From assembly GCF_014646255.1 (NCBI RefSeq), contig NZ_BMNC01000007.1, forward strand, positions 103,771 to 167,770: a DNA stretch of 64,000 nt, read 5' to 3'. Positions 25,723 through 33,371 of the stretch are shown here, in pieces. Both the position numbers and the translations under genes were made by a program. Numbering within the stretch: the stretch's first letter is position 1; each line of letters starts with the position of its first letter. Below the pieces are notes generated by a model. That model made no database searches. It saw only the letters and a program-made list of their open reading frames with translations, and was not told the origin of the DNA. Origin of the DNA: Lentzea pudingi (GTDB taxonomy: Bacteria; Actinomycetota; Actinomycetes; Mycobacteriales; Pseudonocardiaceae).

Positions 25723-25738
25723 TGTGATGTGAGTCACA
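25723..25738. promoter_or_regulatory. Perfect Crp/GlxR-type binding site
   Basis: tgtga-tgtgag-tcaca matches the Crp/GlxR consensus TGTGA-N6-TCACA at every defined base, inside a longer imperfect palindrome. It lies upstream of the LAXTG microprotein gene (start 25635, minus strand). The surrounding 25690-25830 is unusually AT-rich, as expected for a promoter. The next gene on the other side ends here, so the microprotein is the only candidate target. Confidence 0.7.
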
Positions 25739-25849
25739 GCACTTTGGATACGGCCTGGAATAGCGCTGGTCGGAGCGCTACGAACTCCGGTACAAAATTT
25801 TGTTGATCACCCAACGTCACATGAACCAGGCGTGCGCCGGGCATGAAGA

Positions 25850-25877
25850 AGCCGCTGCCGGGTGTCCGGCAGCGGCT
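25850..25877 (-). terminator. Terminator of the 25893 gene
   Basis: The 12-bp perfect stem agccgctgccgg/ccggcagcggct (25850-25861, 25866-25877) with a 4-nt loop. On the minus strand it is followed by tcttc. It lies 16 bp past the stop of the 244-residue membrane protein. Confidence 0.8.
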
Positions 25878-25892
25878 CGGGTGAAGGTTTCG

Positions 25893-26627
25893 TCAGGGCT
25901 GCTTGCGACCGAACGACGGGCGGTAGACCTCGCCGCCCTCGTCCTCCTCGGCCACCGGCTCCTCGCGCTCGGACGGGTCCGGGTCGAACGGGTCGATGAC
26001 GTCCGCGAGCTCACCGACGTCGCGCAGCAGCCGTTCGAGGCGGGCGGGCGACGAGTTCGGCGGCGCGGCGGCCAGCACCCAGTCGTTCTCCATCCAGACG
26101 ACCGTGACGTCGCCACCGATCTCCTCGGCGGCGTCGATCAGGTCCGGTGTGATGATCTTGCGAGCCGCCGGCACGTCCGTGACGAACGCGTACCGCGACC
26201 CGACCGGCCCGAGCATGTCGGGCATCGGCTTCTTGTCGTCGTCGCGCTGGAACGGGACCGTCGACAGCCACAGCTCGATCACCACCGACAGCGCCCTGCG
26301 GCAGCGCACGCCGACCAGCACGGAGTTGACCTTGCCGCCTGTCTCGTGGTCGAGCACGTAGACCTGCCTGCGGCCGTCCGCGGTGAAGGTGGAGCCCGCG
26401 ACGACGTCACGGGCGAGGCCCGTGCCGTAGTACGCGATGGCCCCGGCTTCCCACCGGGTCGGCAGCACGTGGTCTGTCTCCTCGAACTGCCAGCCACGCA
26501 GGGCAGCCCAACGGCGCCGTTCACGATTACGCGCGGTTCGTTGCGCCCGGTCGGTCGCGAGCAGGGCGAACCCCGCCACGCCCGCCACCGCGGCGACGGT
26601 GAACCAGACCCACGCCGGTATGCCCAC
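25893..26627 (-). CDS. Membrane-anchored protein of unknown function
   Basis: A 244-residue protein with one N-terminal helix (AWVWFTVAAVAGVAGFALLA, residues about 5-24) and a large cytoplasmic or extracytoplasmic domain. The domain contains a beta-rich region (GWQFEETDHVLPTRWE, GTGLARDVVAGSTFTADGRRQVYVLDHE) and an acidic C-terminal tail (DPDPSEREEPVAEEDEGGE). The layout resembles a conserved actinobacterial family seen next to housekeeping genes, but no function is known to me. Single-gene transcript ending at the hairpin 25850-25877. Confidence 0.72.
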   Translation of the reverse strand: MGIPAWVWFTVAAVAGVAGFALLATDRAQRTARNRERRRWAALRGWQFEETDHVLPTRWEAGAIAYYGTGLARDVVAGSTFTADGRRQVYVLDHETGGKVNSVLVGVRCRRALSVVIELWLSTVPFQRDDDKKPMPDMLGPVGSRYAFVTDVPAARKIITPDLIDAAEEIGGDVTVVWMENDWVLAAAPPNSSPARLERLLRDVGELADVIDPFDPDPSEREEPVAEEDEGGEVYRPSFGRKQP

Positions 26628-26700
26628 AGCCAGAGCCTAGTGGGTCGGGGGCGAGGAACGAAGATCACTTCCGCGCGTCGTGACCTGGGCGTGCCTTTCC

Positions 26701-27102
26701 TCAGGTCAAGACGCCGCACGAGTGCGGCACCACGACGACCTGGTCGGCGTCCTCGTAGACGATCCGGCCGGGGTCGTCGCTCTCCACCCGCTCCCACGCC
26801 ACCCCGTGCGCGTCGAGCAGGGCCAAGTACCCCGGCAGGCGTTCCTCCAGGTGCGTCGCCTCCGCCTTGAACCACGCGCGGGCGCCGGGGTTGACCTCCC
26901 GGTCGTAGACCGTCGGGTCGACCGTGGAGGGGTCGGTGTAGGCGGCGTTGTACCAGGCGTTGTTCACGCGTACGAACTCTTCTTGCTCCGCGGTGAGCTC
27001 ACCGCGCCGGCGCAGGCCGTTCACCAGCCCGAAGACCCCGGGGAAGTTCCCGTTGGCGTTGGCCTGCGCCGCCTGGTACCTGGCGAAACGAAAATCCCCC
27101 AT
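26701..27102 (-). CDS. Conserved hypothetical protein
   Basis: A 133-residue soluble protein: MGDFRFARYQAAQAN, FGLVNGLRRRGELTAEQEEFVRVNNAWYNAAYTD (quoted as landmark) and EATHLEERLPGYLALLDAHGVAWERVESDDPGRIVYEDADQVVVVPH. The second half alternates strand and helix and could be a small binding domain. Its ATG lies inside the hairpin that also terminates clpB (27095-27131), and no clear ribosome site precedes it, so expression may depend on that structure. Function unknown. Confidence 0.68.
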   Translation of the reverse strand: MGDFRFARYQAAQANANGNFPGVFGLVNGLRRRGELTAEQEEFVRVNNAWYNAAYTDPSTVDPTVYDREVNPGARAWFKAEATHLEERLPGYLALLDAHGVAWERVESDDPGRIVYEDADQVVVVPHSCGVLT

Positions 27103-27131
27103 GAGGCCGAACCTACCGACCTCATGGGGGA
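27095..27131 (-). terminator. clpB terminator overlapping next start codon
   Basis: A 12-bp perfect stem (tccccCatgagg, 27095-27106, with 27120-27131) with a 13-nt loop, followed on the minus strand by attttc. It is placed as the clpB terminator. Its 3' arm contains the ATG of the gene at 26701-27102. The start codon would be buried when the stem forms. Confidence 0.75.
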
Positions 27132-27139
27132 CCCGGAAC

Positions 27140-29722
27140 TCACGCCGTGCGGCCGACGATCAAACCGCTGTTGTCGTCCAGCACGTCGACCCGCACCGCG
27201 TCGCCGTCGCGCACCTCGCCGGCCAGCAGTTCCTTCGCGAGCTGGTCACCGATCGCCGACTGCACCAGCCGCCGCAACGGCCGGGCCCCGTAGATCGGGT
27301 CGAAGCCGTTGAGCGCCAGCCAGTCGCGGGCCGACGGCGTGACGTCCAGCGTCAGCCTGCGGGCCGCGAGCCGGTCCGCCAGCCTGGCGATCTGGATGTC
27401 CACGATGGACGTCAGCTCCTCGGTGGCGAGCGCGTGGAACACCACGACGTCGTCCAGCCGGTTCAGGAACTCCGGCTTGAAGTGCCGTTGGACGACGGCC
27501 ATCACCGCGTCGCGGCGCTCCAGGTCGGTGAGCGACGGGTTCACGATGGTCTGCGAACCCAGGTTCGACGTGAGCACCAGGATCGTGTTGCGGAAGTCGA
27601 CCGTGCGGCCCTGACCGTCGGTCAGCCGGCCGTCGTCGAGGACCTGCAGCAGCACGTCGAACACGTCCGGGTGCGCCTTCTCGACCTCGTCCAGCAGCAC
27701 GACCGAGTACGGGCGGCGGCGGACCGACTCGGTGAGCTGGCCGCCCTGGTCGTAGCCGACGTAGCCGGGAGGCGCGCCGACCAGGCGGGCCACCGAGTGC
27801 TTCTCGGAGTACTCGCTCATGTCGATGCGGATCATCGCCCGCTCGTCGTCGAACAGGAACGCGGCCAGCGCCTTCGCGAGCTCGGTCTTGCCGACGCCGG
27901 TAGGGCCGAGGAACAGGAACGACCCTGTCGGGCGGTCCGGGTCGGCGACTCCGGCGCGCGTCCTGCGCACCGCGTCCGACACGACGCGCACGGCCTCGGC
28001 CTGCCCGACGACCCGCCGGGCCAGTTCGTCCTCCATCCGCAGCAGCTTGGCGGTCTCGCCCTCCAGCAGCCGTCCGGCCGGGATGCCGGTCCACGCCGAC
28101 ACCACGTCCGCGACGTCGTCGGGGCCGACCTCCTCCTTGAGCATCGCGGCGTCCTGTGTGGACTCCGCGGCGACGGCGAGCTCCTTCTCCAGCTCGGGGA
28201 TCCGGCCGTAGCGCAGTTCGGCGGCACGGCCGAGGTCGCCGTCGCGCTCGGCGCGTTCGGACTCGCCGCGCAACGACTCCAGCTGCTCCTTCAGGCCACG
28301 AACGCGGTCGATGGAGCTCTTCTCGTTCTGCCAGCGGGCTGTCAGCGCGGACAGCTCCTCGCGCTTCTCCGCGAGCTCGGCGCGCAGGGCGTGCAGCCGT
28401 TCGACCGAGGCCATGTCCGACTCCTTGGCCAGCGCCATCTCCTCGATCTCGAGACGCCGCACGGCACGTTCGACGGTGTCGATCTCGACGGGCCGCGAGT
28501 CGATCTCCATGCGCAGCCGGGACGCGGCCTCGTCGACGAGGTCGATGGCCTTGTCCGGCAGGAAGCGCGCGGTGATGTAGCGGTCGGACAGCGTCGAGGC
28601 GGCGACGAGCGCGGCATCGGTGATGCGCACGCCGTGGTGCACCTCGTAGCGCTCCTTGAGCCCGCGCAGGATGCCGACCGTGTCCTCCACCGAGGGTTCG
28701 CCGACCAGCACCTGCTGGAAGCGGCGTTCCAGGGCGGCGTCCTTCTCGATGTGCTCGCGGTACTCGTCCAGGGTCGTGGCACCGACCATGCGCAGCTCAC
28801 CGCGGGCCAGCATCGGCTTGATCATGTTGCCGGCGTCCATCGCCGACTCACCGGTCGCGCCGGCACCGACGATCGTGTGCAGCTCGTCGATGAACGTGAT
28901 GACCTGCCCTGCCGAGTCGGTGATCTCCTTCAGCACGGCCTTGAGCCGCTCCTCGAACTCACCGCGGTACTTGGCACCGGCGACCATCGAGCCGAGGTCC
29001 AGCGACACGACCTTCTTGCCGCGCAACGACTCCGGCACGTCACCGGCCACGACGCGCTGCGCCAGGCCCTCGACGATCGCGGTCTTGCCGACACCGGGCT
29101 CGCCGATCAGCACGGGGTTGTTCTTGGTGCGCCGCGACAGGACCTGCACGACCCGGCGGATCTCGGCGTCACGGCCGATCACGGGGTCGAGCTCGCCCTT
29201 GCGCGCCCGTTCGGTCAGGTCGACGCCGTACTTCTCCAGCGCCTTGTAGGTGCCCTCGGGATCGGCCGACGTCACCCGCGCCGACCCGCGCACCTTGGCG
29301 AACGCCTCGGTCAGCGCGTCCGGCGTCGCACCGTGCCGCCGCAGCAGGTCGGCCACCGGCCCGCCGTGCTGCGCGAGCCCGACGAGCAGGTGCTCGGTGG
29401 ACACGTACTCGTCACCCATCTCGGTGGCGAGCTCCTGCGCCTTGTTGATCACCCGCACGGCGTCGCGCGAGAACTGCGGAGCGGACACGGTCGAGCCGGA
29501 AGCACTGGGCAGCGATCGGGACAGCTGCTCGAGCTCCTTGCGCACCTGCGCCGGGTCGGCCCCCACGGCCGACAGCAACGGCGCGGTCAACCCGTCCGTC
29601 TGCGCCAGCAGCGCACTGAGCAGGTGCACCGAACCCACGTCGGGGTTCCCGTTCAGCGTCGCGGCCTGCACCGCCGCGGAAACCGCCTGCTGCGTCTTGG
29701 TCGTCGGGTTGAAAGCGTCCAT
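27140..29722 (-). CDS. clpB: ATP-dependent disaggregase ClpB
   Basis: An 860-residue Hsp100 chaperone that works with DnaK to rescue aggregated proteins. The N domain covers about 1-145. The first AAA domain has Walker A GEPGVGKT near residue 206 and Walker B VITFIDELH. The middle coiled-coil domain (about 400-520) contains EEMALAKESD and ELAEKREELSALTARW. The second AAA domain has GPTGVGKTELAK near 605 and VVLLDEVEKAHPDVF. All arginine-finger and sensor regions appear intact. A HAIR operator 59-79 bp upstream places it under HspR, encoded at 37894. Confidence 0.97.
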   Translation of the reverse strand: MDAFNPTTKTQQAVSAAVQAATLNGNPDVGSVHLLSALLAQTDGLTAPLLSAVGADPAQVRKELEQLSRSLPSASGSTVSAPQFSRDAVRVINKAQELATEMGDEYVSTEHLLVGLAQHGGPVADLLRRHGATPDALTEAFAKVRGSARVTSADPEGTYKALEKYGVDLTERARKGELDPVIGRDAEIRRVVQVLSRRTKNNPVLIGEPGVGKTAIVEGLAQRVVAGDVPESLRGKKVVSLDLGSMVAGAKYRGEFEERLKAVLKEITDSAGQVITFIDELHTIVGAGATGESAMDAGNMIKPMLARGELRMVGATTLDEYREHIEKDAALERRFQQVLVGEPSVEDTVGILRGLKERYEVHHGVRITDAALVAASTLSDRYITARFLPDKAIDLVDEAASRLRMEIDSRPVEIDTVERAVRRLEIEEMALAKESDMASVERLHALRAELAEKREELSALTARWQNEKSSIDRVRGLKEQLESLRGESERAERDGDLGRAAELRYGRIPELEKELAVAAESTQDAAMLKEEVGPDDVADVVSAWTGIPAGRLLEGETAKLLRMEDELARRVVGQAEAVRVVSDAVRRTRAGVADPDRPTGSFLFLGPTGVGKTELAKALAAFLFDDERAMIRIDMSEYSEKHSVARLVGAPPGYVGYDQGGQLTESVRRRPYSVVLLDEVEKAHPDVFDVLLQVLDDGRLTDGQGRTVDFRNTILVLTSNLGSQTIVNPSLTDLERRDAVMAVVQRHFKPEFLNRLDDVVVFHALATEELTSIVDIQIARLADRLAARRLTLDVTPSARDWLALNGFDPIYGARPLRRLVQSAIGDQLAKELLAGEVRDGDAVRVDVLDDNSGLIVGRTA

Positions 29723-29780
29723 TCCTCCACCTCGTGGTCAGCCTCCAGCATGGACCATCATCCCGCACAACGTCAGAAAA

Positions 29781-29801
29781 GTTGAGCGTGTTCCGCTCAA
29801 C
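29781..29801. promoter_or_regulatory. HAIR operator (HspR box) of clpB
   Basis: gttgagc-N7-gctcaac is a perfect inverted repeat that matches the HAIR consensus CTTGAGT-N7-ACTCAAG at 10 of 14 defined bases, with the exact 7-bp spacing. It lies 59-79 bp upstream of clpB and about 36-48 bp before the divergent VOC gene, which could also respond to heat. Confidence 0.85.
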
Positions 29802-29836
29802 CTTGAAATCAGTTCAGATCACACGCCGACCAGGCG

Positions 29837-30232
29837 ATGATCACGCCCATGACGTCCATCATCCACAGCATCACGATCGACGCGCGGGACTCCTACGAGA
29901 TCGCCTCGTGGTGGAGCAAGGTCCTGGGCCTGCCGATCCACCCGGACGACAACCCGGGCGACCCCGAGGCGATGATCGAACTGCCGAACGGCATCCGCTA
30001 CCTGTTCATCAACGTCCCGGAGAACAAGGAGCTCAAGAACCGCCTGCACCTCGACCTGCAGCCGTCGGACACCACCCGCGACGAGGAGGTGGAACGCCTC
30101 GTCGGCATCGGCGCGACGGTCTTCGACGATCAGCGCAGGCCCGACGGCAGCGGCTGGGTCACCCTGCGCGACCCGGAGGGCAACGAGTTCTGCGTGGAAC
30201 GCGGCGCAACCGAGCGCACCGCAACCTCCTGA
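29837..30232 (+). CDS. VOC/glyoxalase-superfamily protein
   Basis: A 131-residue vicinal-oxygen-chelate domain protein: HSITIDARDSYEIASWWSKVLG opening and NRLHLDLQP in the centre. WVTLRDPEGNEFCVER is the classic second-half motif with the metal-ligand Glu. It belongs to the glyoxalase-like/bleomycin-resistance-like single-domain group; function is not defined. It starts at 29837 (or the ATG at 29849), facing clpB across the HAIR box. The last 103 bp overlap, antisense, the C-terminal tail of the MFS exporter gene. Confidence 0.85.
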   Translation: MITPMTSIIHSITIDARDSYEIASWWSKVLGLPIHPDDNPGDPEAMIELPNGIRYLFINVPENKELKNRLHLDLQPSDTTRDEEVERLVGIGATVFDDQRRPDGSGWVTLRDPEGNEFCVERGATERTATS

Positions 30233-31797
30233 TCGCCATCACTCGAAAGCACCAACAGCTTGTCCACAGCGGACCCAGACTTGTCCACAATCCGCAGGTC
30301 AGTATCCACAGGTGAGTCAAGCTCAGTCGCGACCGTCCGTGCACCAGAACCCGTTGGGGTGACAATCGCGTCGTCCACCGAGTCCCGCAACGGCTGCTCC
30401 TTGATCAGCAACACCGCGATGACCGTGAACACGGCAAGACCAGCGGCGATGAGGAACAACTCACCCATCGCGTCACCGTAGGAATCACGCACCACCGGGG
30501 ACAACGACGCAGGGTCGAGCGTCTTGGTGCTCACAGAGGCAGCCAGCACAGCCCCGAGCACCGAGACGCCGGCCGTCCCACCCAACGACCGCAGGAACGT
30601 GGCAGTGGAACTGGCCGCACCGAGATCAGCCATCCCCACCCCGTTCTGCACGGCCAGCACGAGGTTCTGCATGGTCAGCCCCACACCGACGCCGACCAGC
30701 GCCAGGTAGCCGCCCATCAACACCAGGTTCGTCCGGTGATCGATGGTCCCCAACAGCGCCAGGCCCGCCACCAGCGAGAACGACCCCCACACCAGGTAGC
30801 TCTTCCACTTGCCGCTCTTGGCGATCAACTGCCCGCTGACGGTCGACGAGATGCTCAGCCCGAGCACCAACGGCACCGTCAGCAGCCCGGCCTTGGTGGG
30901 CGAGAACCCACGGGCGATCTGGAAGTACTGCCCCATGAACACCGAGGCCCCGAACATCGCCGTACCGACCGCGACCCCACCCAGCATCGCGAGCACCACG
31001 GTCCGGTTCTTGAACAGGTGCAACGGGATGACCGGCGCAGAAGCCCGCCGCTCCACGAAGTAGGCCCCGATGATCGCCAGCAGCGCACCGCCCACGAACA
31101 GCGCACTCTCCCGACTCACCCAGGCGAAGTCCTTACCCGCGAACGACACCCACATCAGCACCAAACTGACACCACCGGTGATCAGCGTGGCCCCGAGGTA
31201 GTCGATCTTCACGTGCTGCTTCTTCACCGGCAGGTGCAACGTCTTGTGCAACACGGCCAACGCCACCAACGCCAACGGCACGCAGACGAAGAAACACCAC
31301 CGCCACCCAGGCCAGTCGACGAGGAACCCACCGACCAACGGCCCGCCAACGGTCCCGGCGGAGATCACCATCCCGGTGTACCCGCTGTACCGCCCACGCT
31401 CCCGAGGACTCAACAGCGCCCCGACGACAACCTGCCCCAGCGCCTGCACACCACCCATCCCGAGCCCCTGCACGACCCGGAACGAGATGAGCTGCTCCAT
31501 GTTCGAACTGAACCCGGACAGCACAGACCCGACGACGAACAGCACGATCGCCGCCTGCAACAACTTCTTCTTGTCGAAAAGATCAGCAAGCTTGCCCCAC
31601 AACGGCGTACTGGCCGTAGAAGCGAGCAACATCGCCGTGATGACCCACGTGTACTGCGTCTGCGTGCCTTTGAGATCAGCCAGGATCGTCGGGAGAGCGT
31701 TCGAGACGATGGTGGAACTGAGGATCGCAACGAGCAACGCCACCCAGATACCGGACAGCGCTTCGAGGATCTCCCGATGAGACGAGGGCCGACTCAA
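30130..31797 (-). CDS. MFS drug exporter, DHA2/EmrB type
   Basis: A 555-residue 14-helix antiporter. DHA2 landmarks: the IVSNALPTILADL first loop, motif A GKLADLFDKKKL near residue 70, GMGGVQALGQVVVGALLSPRERGRYSG (motif around helix 4/5), and the antiporter motif C region AGTVGGPLVGGFLVD. It likely extrudes hydrophobic compounds with protons. I chose the TTG at 31797: it has GGAGG 8 nt upstream, and the ATG at 31830 lies inside an operator. A 95-residue hydrophilic C-terminal tail is unusually long and overlaps the converging VOC gene by 103 bp. Confidence 0.85.
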   Translation of the reverse strand: MSRPSSHREILEALSGIWVALLVAILSSTIVSNALPTILADLKGTQTQYTWVITAMLLASTASTPLWGKLADLFDKKKLLQAAIVLFVVGSVLSGFSSNMEQLISFRVVQGLGMGGVQALGQVVVGALLSPRERGRYSGYTGMVISAGTVGGPLVGGFLVDWPGWRWCFFVCVPLALVALAVLHKTLHLPVKKQHVKIDYLGATLITGGVSLVLMWVSFAGKDFAWVSRESALFVGGALLAIIGAYFVERRASAPVIPLHLFKNRTVVLAMLGGVAVGTAMFGASVFMGQYFQIARGFSPTKAGLLTVPLVLGLSISSTVSGQLIAKSGKWKSYLVWGSFSLVAGLALLGTIDHRTNLVLMGGYLALVGVGVGLTMQNLVLAVQNGVGMADLGAASSTATFLRSLGGTAGVSVLGAVLAASVSTKTLDPASLSPVVRDSYGDAMGELFLIAAGLAVFTVIAVLLIKEQPLRDSVDDAIVTPTGSGARTVATELDSPVDTDLRIVDKSGSAVDKLLVLSSDGDQEVAVRSVAPRSTQNSLPSGSRRVTQPLPSGLR

Positions 31798-31817
31798 ACC
31801 GGCACACCTCCAGCAAT

Positions 31818-31849
31818 TAGTTGATGTCATACAACTATATCTGGAGATA
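31818..31849. promoter_or_regulatory. Overlapping operators at MFS promoter
   Basis: Two inverted repeats abut: tagttg-N8-caacta (31818-31837) and tatct-gg-agata (31838-31849). On the minus strand a promoter fits, with -35 ttggcc and -10 tatagt at 18-bp spacing, and the -10 lies inside the palindromes. The arrangement suggests repression of the exporter by a TetR- or MarR-like protein encoded elsewhere. Confidence 0.65.
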
Positions 31850-32077
31850 CTTAGCAAGGCCAACTAATTCGGTGGCTGATCGGTCACACCCAGGGTCACG
31901 GACCCCGCTCGAGCCCGGATCGCACGCTCACGCAGGGGTCCCCCGCAGCGGAAGGTCCCCCGCGACCCAACGTAGTGAGCAGGTCTGACAGTCCCGCGAA
32001 GCCGCAGGGCGGCGTGAGGCGCGGTGTGAGGCGCGGTGTGAGGCGAGACGCGGTGCCACAGGCGCGACCTGGTGGAC

Positions 32078-32143
32078 GCGATGCCGCAGGCGAGCAGTCC
32101 CGACGGCGAAGCCGAGGCGCTTGGCTCTTCGCTTTGAGCCAAG
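32078..32143. repeat. Left flank of repeat copy B
   Basis: Contains one 18-bp gcgatgccgcagg-type unit (32078-32095), shared with copy A, and a local hairpin cttggctc/gagccaag (32120-32127, 32136-32143). Just before it, 32012-32047 holds three near-identical ggcgcggtgtga-like units. The interval 31864-32077 shows no credible gene. Confidence 0.65.
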
Positions 32144-32150
32144 ACCCAAG

Positions 32151-32424
32151 GGTGGTGTGTCCCATCACGAGTCGCGCCACAGCCCTTGCTGCATGCCTGA
32201 AGGGGTGTCAACTCGACACGCTTTTCGTCGAGTTGACACCCCTTCAGGCATGTGGCCCGCTCTTGGTGCGGCTCGTGATGGGACACACCACCAACGCACC
32301 CAGCTACGCAACCGGCGGCCGCCCAACGCAACAGGCGTGCCATCTACCTACGGGCGGCGTGGGCCCCCTGATCAGATTGCCGGGGGTCTGGGGGCAGAGC
32401 CCTCAGGGGAAGCACGCAACCGCA
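32151..32424. repeat. Nested-palindrome dispersed repeat, copy B
   Basis: The outer arms 32151-32171 and 32272-32292 form 21 perfect pairs. The inner arms 32192-32217 and 32227-32252 are the same 26-bp stem and 9-nt loop as in copy A. The right block (about 32293-32424), including cccctgatcagattgccggg, matches copy A at roughly nine bases in ten. In the outer stem five pairs differ from copy A with complementarity preserved. It lies 3' of the minus-strand PPOX gene, as copy A lies 3' of the DUF3151 gene. Confidence 0.85.
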
Positions 32425-32493
32425 AGCTCGCCGCCCGCAAGGTGACCACCCACCAGGCCGCGAACCGCAAGGCAACCACCCGCTCAATCCGCG

Positions 32494-33129
32494 TCAAGCA
32501 TCAACCTGAGCCCTCTTCCGAGCCTTGACCTCGAAAAAGTCCCCACCCTTCCGCCGAACGTCATCCGTCCCCCACTCCCGAACCCGATCAACAGGAACCA
32601 TCCGGGGTATGTGCTTCCGACAGTGGATGTAGGCCTCCTCAACAGTCACCACCACCCACCGCTCGACCTTCCGCTCCTCAAGATCAGCAAACTCAGGAAA
32701 CTCCTCAACCGCAGCGATCCGAGCCCCTCCGTTCACATGCAGCCCGATCAAATCCTCGGTGAAGTCCACCATCAACATTCCGACGTGCGGGTTCTCCATG
32801 ATGTTCCCGAGAGAAGCCATCACCCCGTTCCCCCGGTACTCGGGATACACCAGGGTCCGCGAGTCGACCACCCGCAGGAACCCAGCCGCCCCAGCCCGCA
32901 GCGAGGAGTCGCACTCCCCGTCCGCATCGGCGGTCGAGATGAACGCCATCTCCATCCGGCCGACGAACGCGGCCATCACGGGGTTGAGGTGATCCAGAAC
33001 CTGGTCCGAGTAGAAGCGCGTGGCGCGATCGGACGTCTCCAGGGCACATTGGAGGAAGTGCTCACCGCGTGAGCCTGGTTGCTCAACACGGTCGGGTGAG
33101 GTGGTTTCAGTCAGCTCAGGCAGGGACAC
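32494..33129 (-). CDS. Pyridoxamine 5'-phosphate oxidase-family protein
   Basis: A 211-residue split-barrel flavin-binding-fold protein of the PPOX superfamily. It shows the long N-terminal helix, then FVGRMEMAFISTADADGECDSSLRAGAAGFLRVVDSRTL (quoted as landmark), where RAG-like residues bind the flavin phosphate, YPEYRGNGVMASLGNIMENPHVGMLMVDF, and a C-terminal GGDFF. The FMN-binding-type core is well conserved, but the substrate is unknown and F420 or heme are possible cofactors. The start is uncertain: I chose the GTG at 33129; an open frame extends to 33246. It diverges from the globin gene. Confidence 0.78.
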   Translation of the reverse strand: MSLPELTETTSPDRVEQPGSRGEHFLQCALETSDRATRFYSDQVLDHLNPVMAAFVGRMEMAFISTADADGECDSSLRAGAAGFLRVVDSRTLVYPEYRGNGVMASLGNIMENPHVGMLMVDFTEDLIGLHVNGGARIAAVEEFPEFADLEERKVERWVVVTVEEAYIHCRKHIPRMVPVDRVREWGTDDVRRKGGDFFEVKARKRAQVDA

Positions 33130-33371
33130 GCGCCCAACCCAAGCACGCAAGCACGCAACCCGGTACAGACGGACCCTCACATTCACACTGTTGCGGTAAC
33201 AACTAAACACATACAGTGACCATGCTTCGCTCGAAGGTGGCATCAAGGAGTCAAACAGCCCGATCAGGGGTTACTGTCCACCCTGTCGGGGGACGGATGC
33301 TTGACGAGGACGAGCGCCTTGCCGGCGCCACTGAGAACGACGATGAAGAACGTGGAGACTGCGCGCGGACC

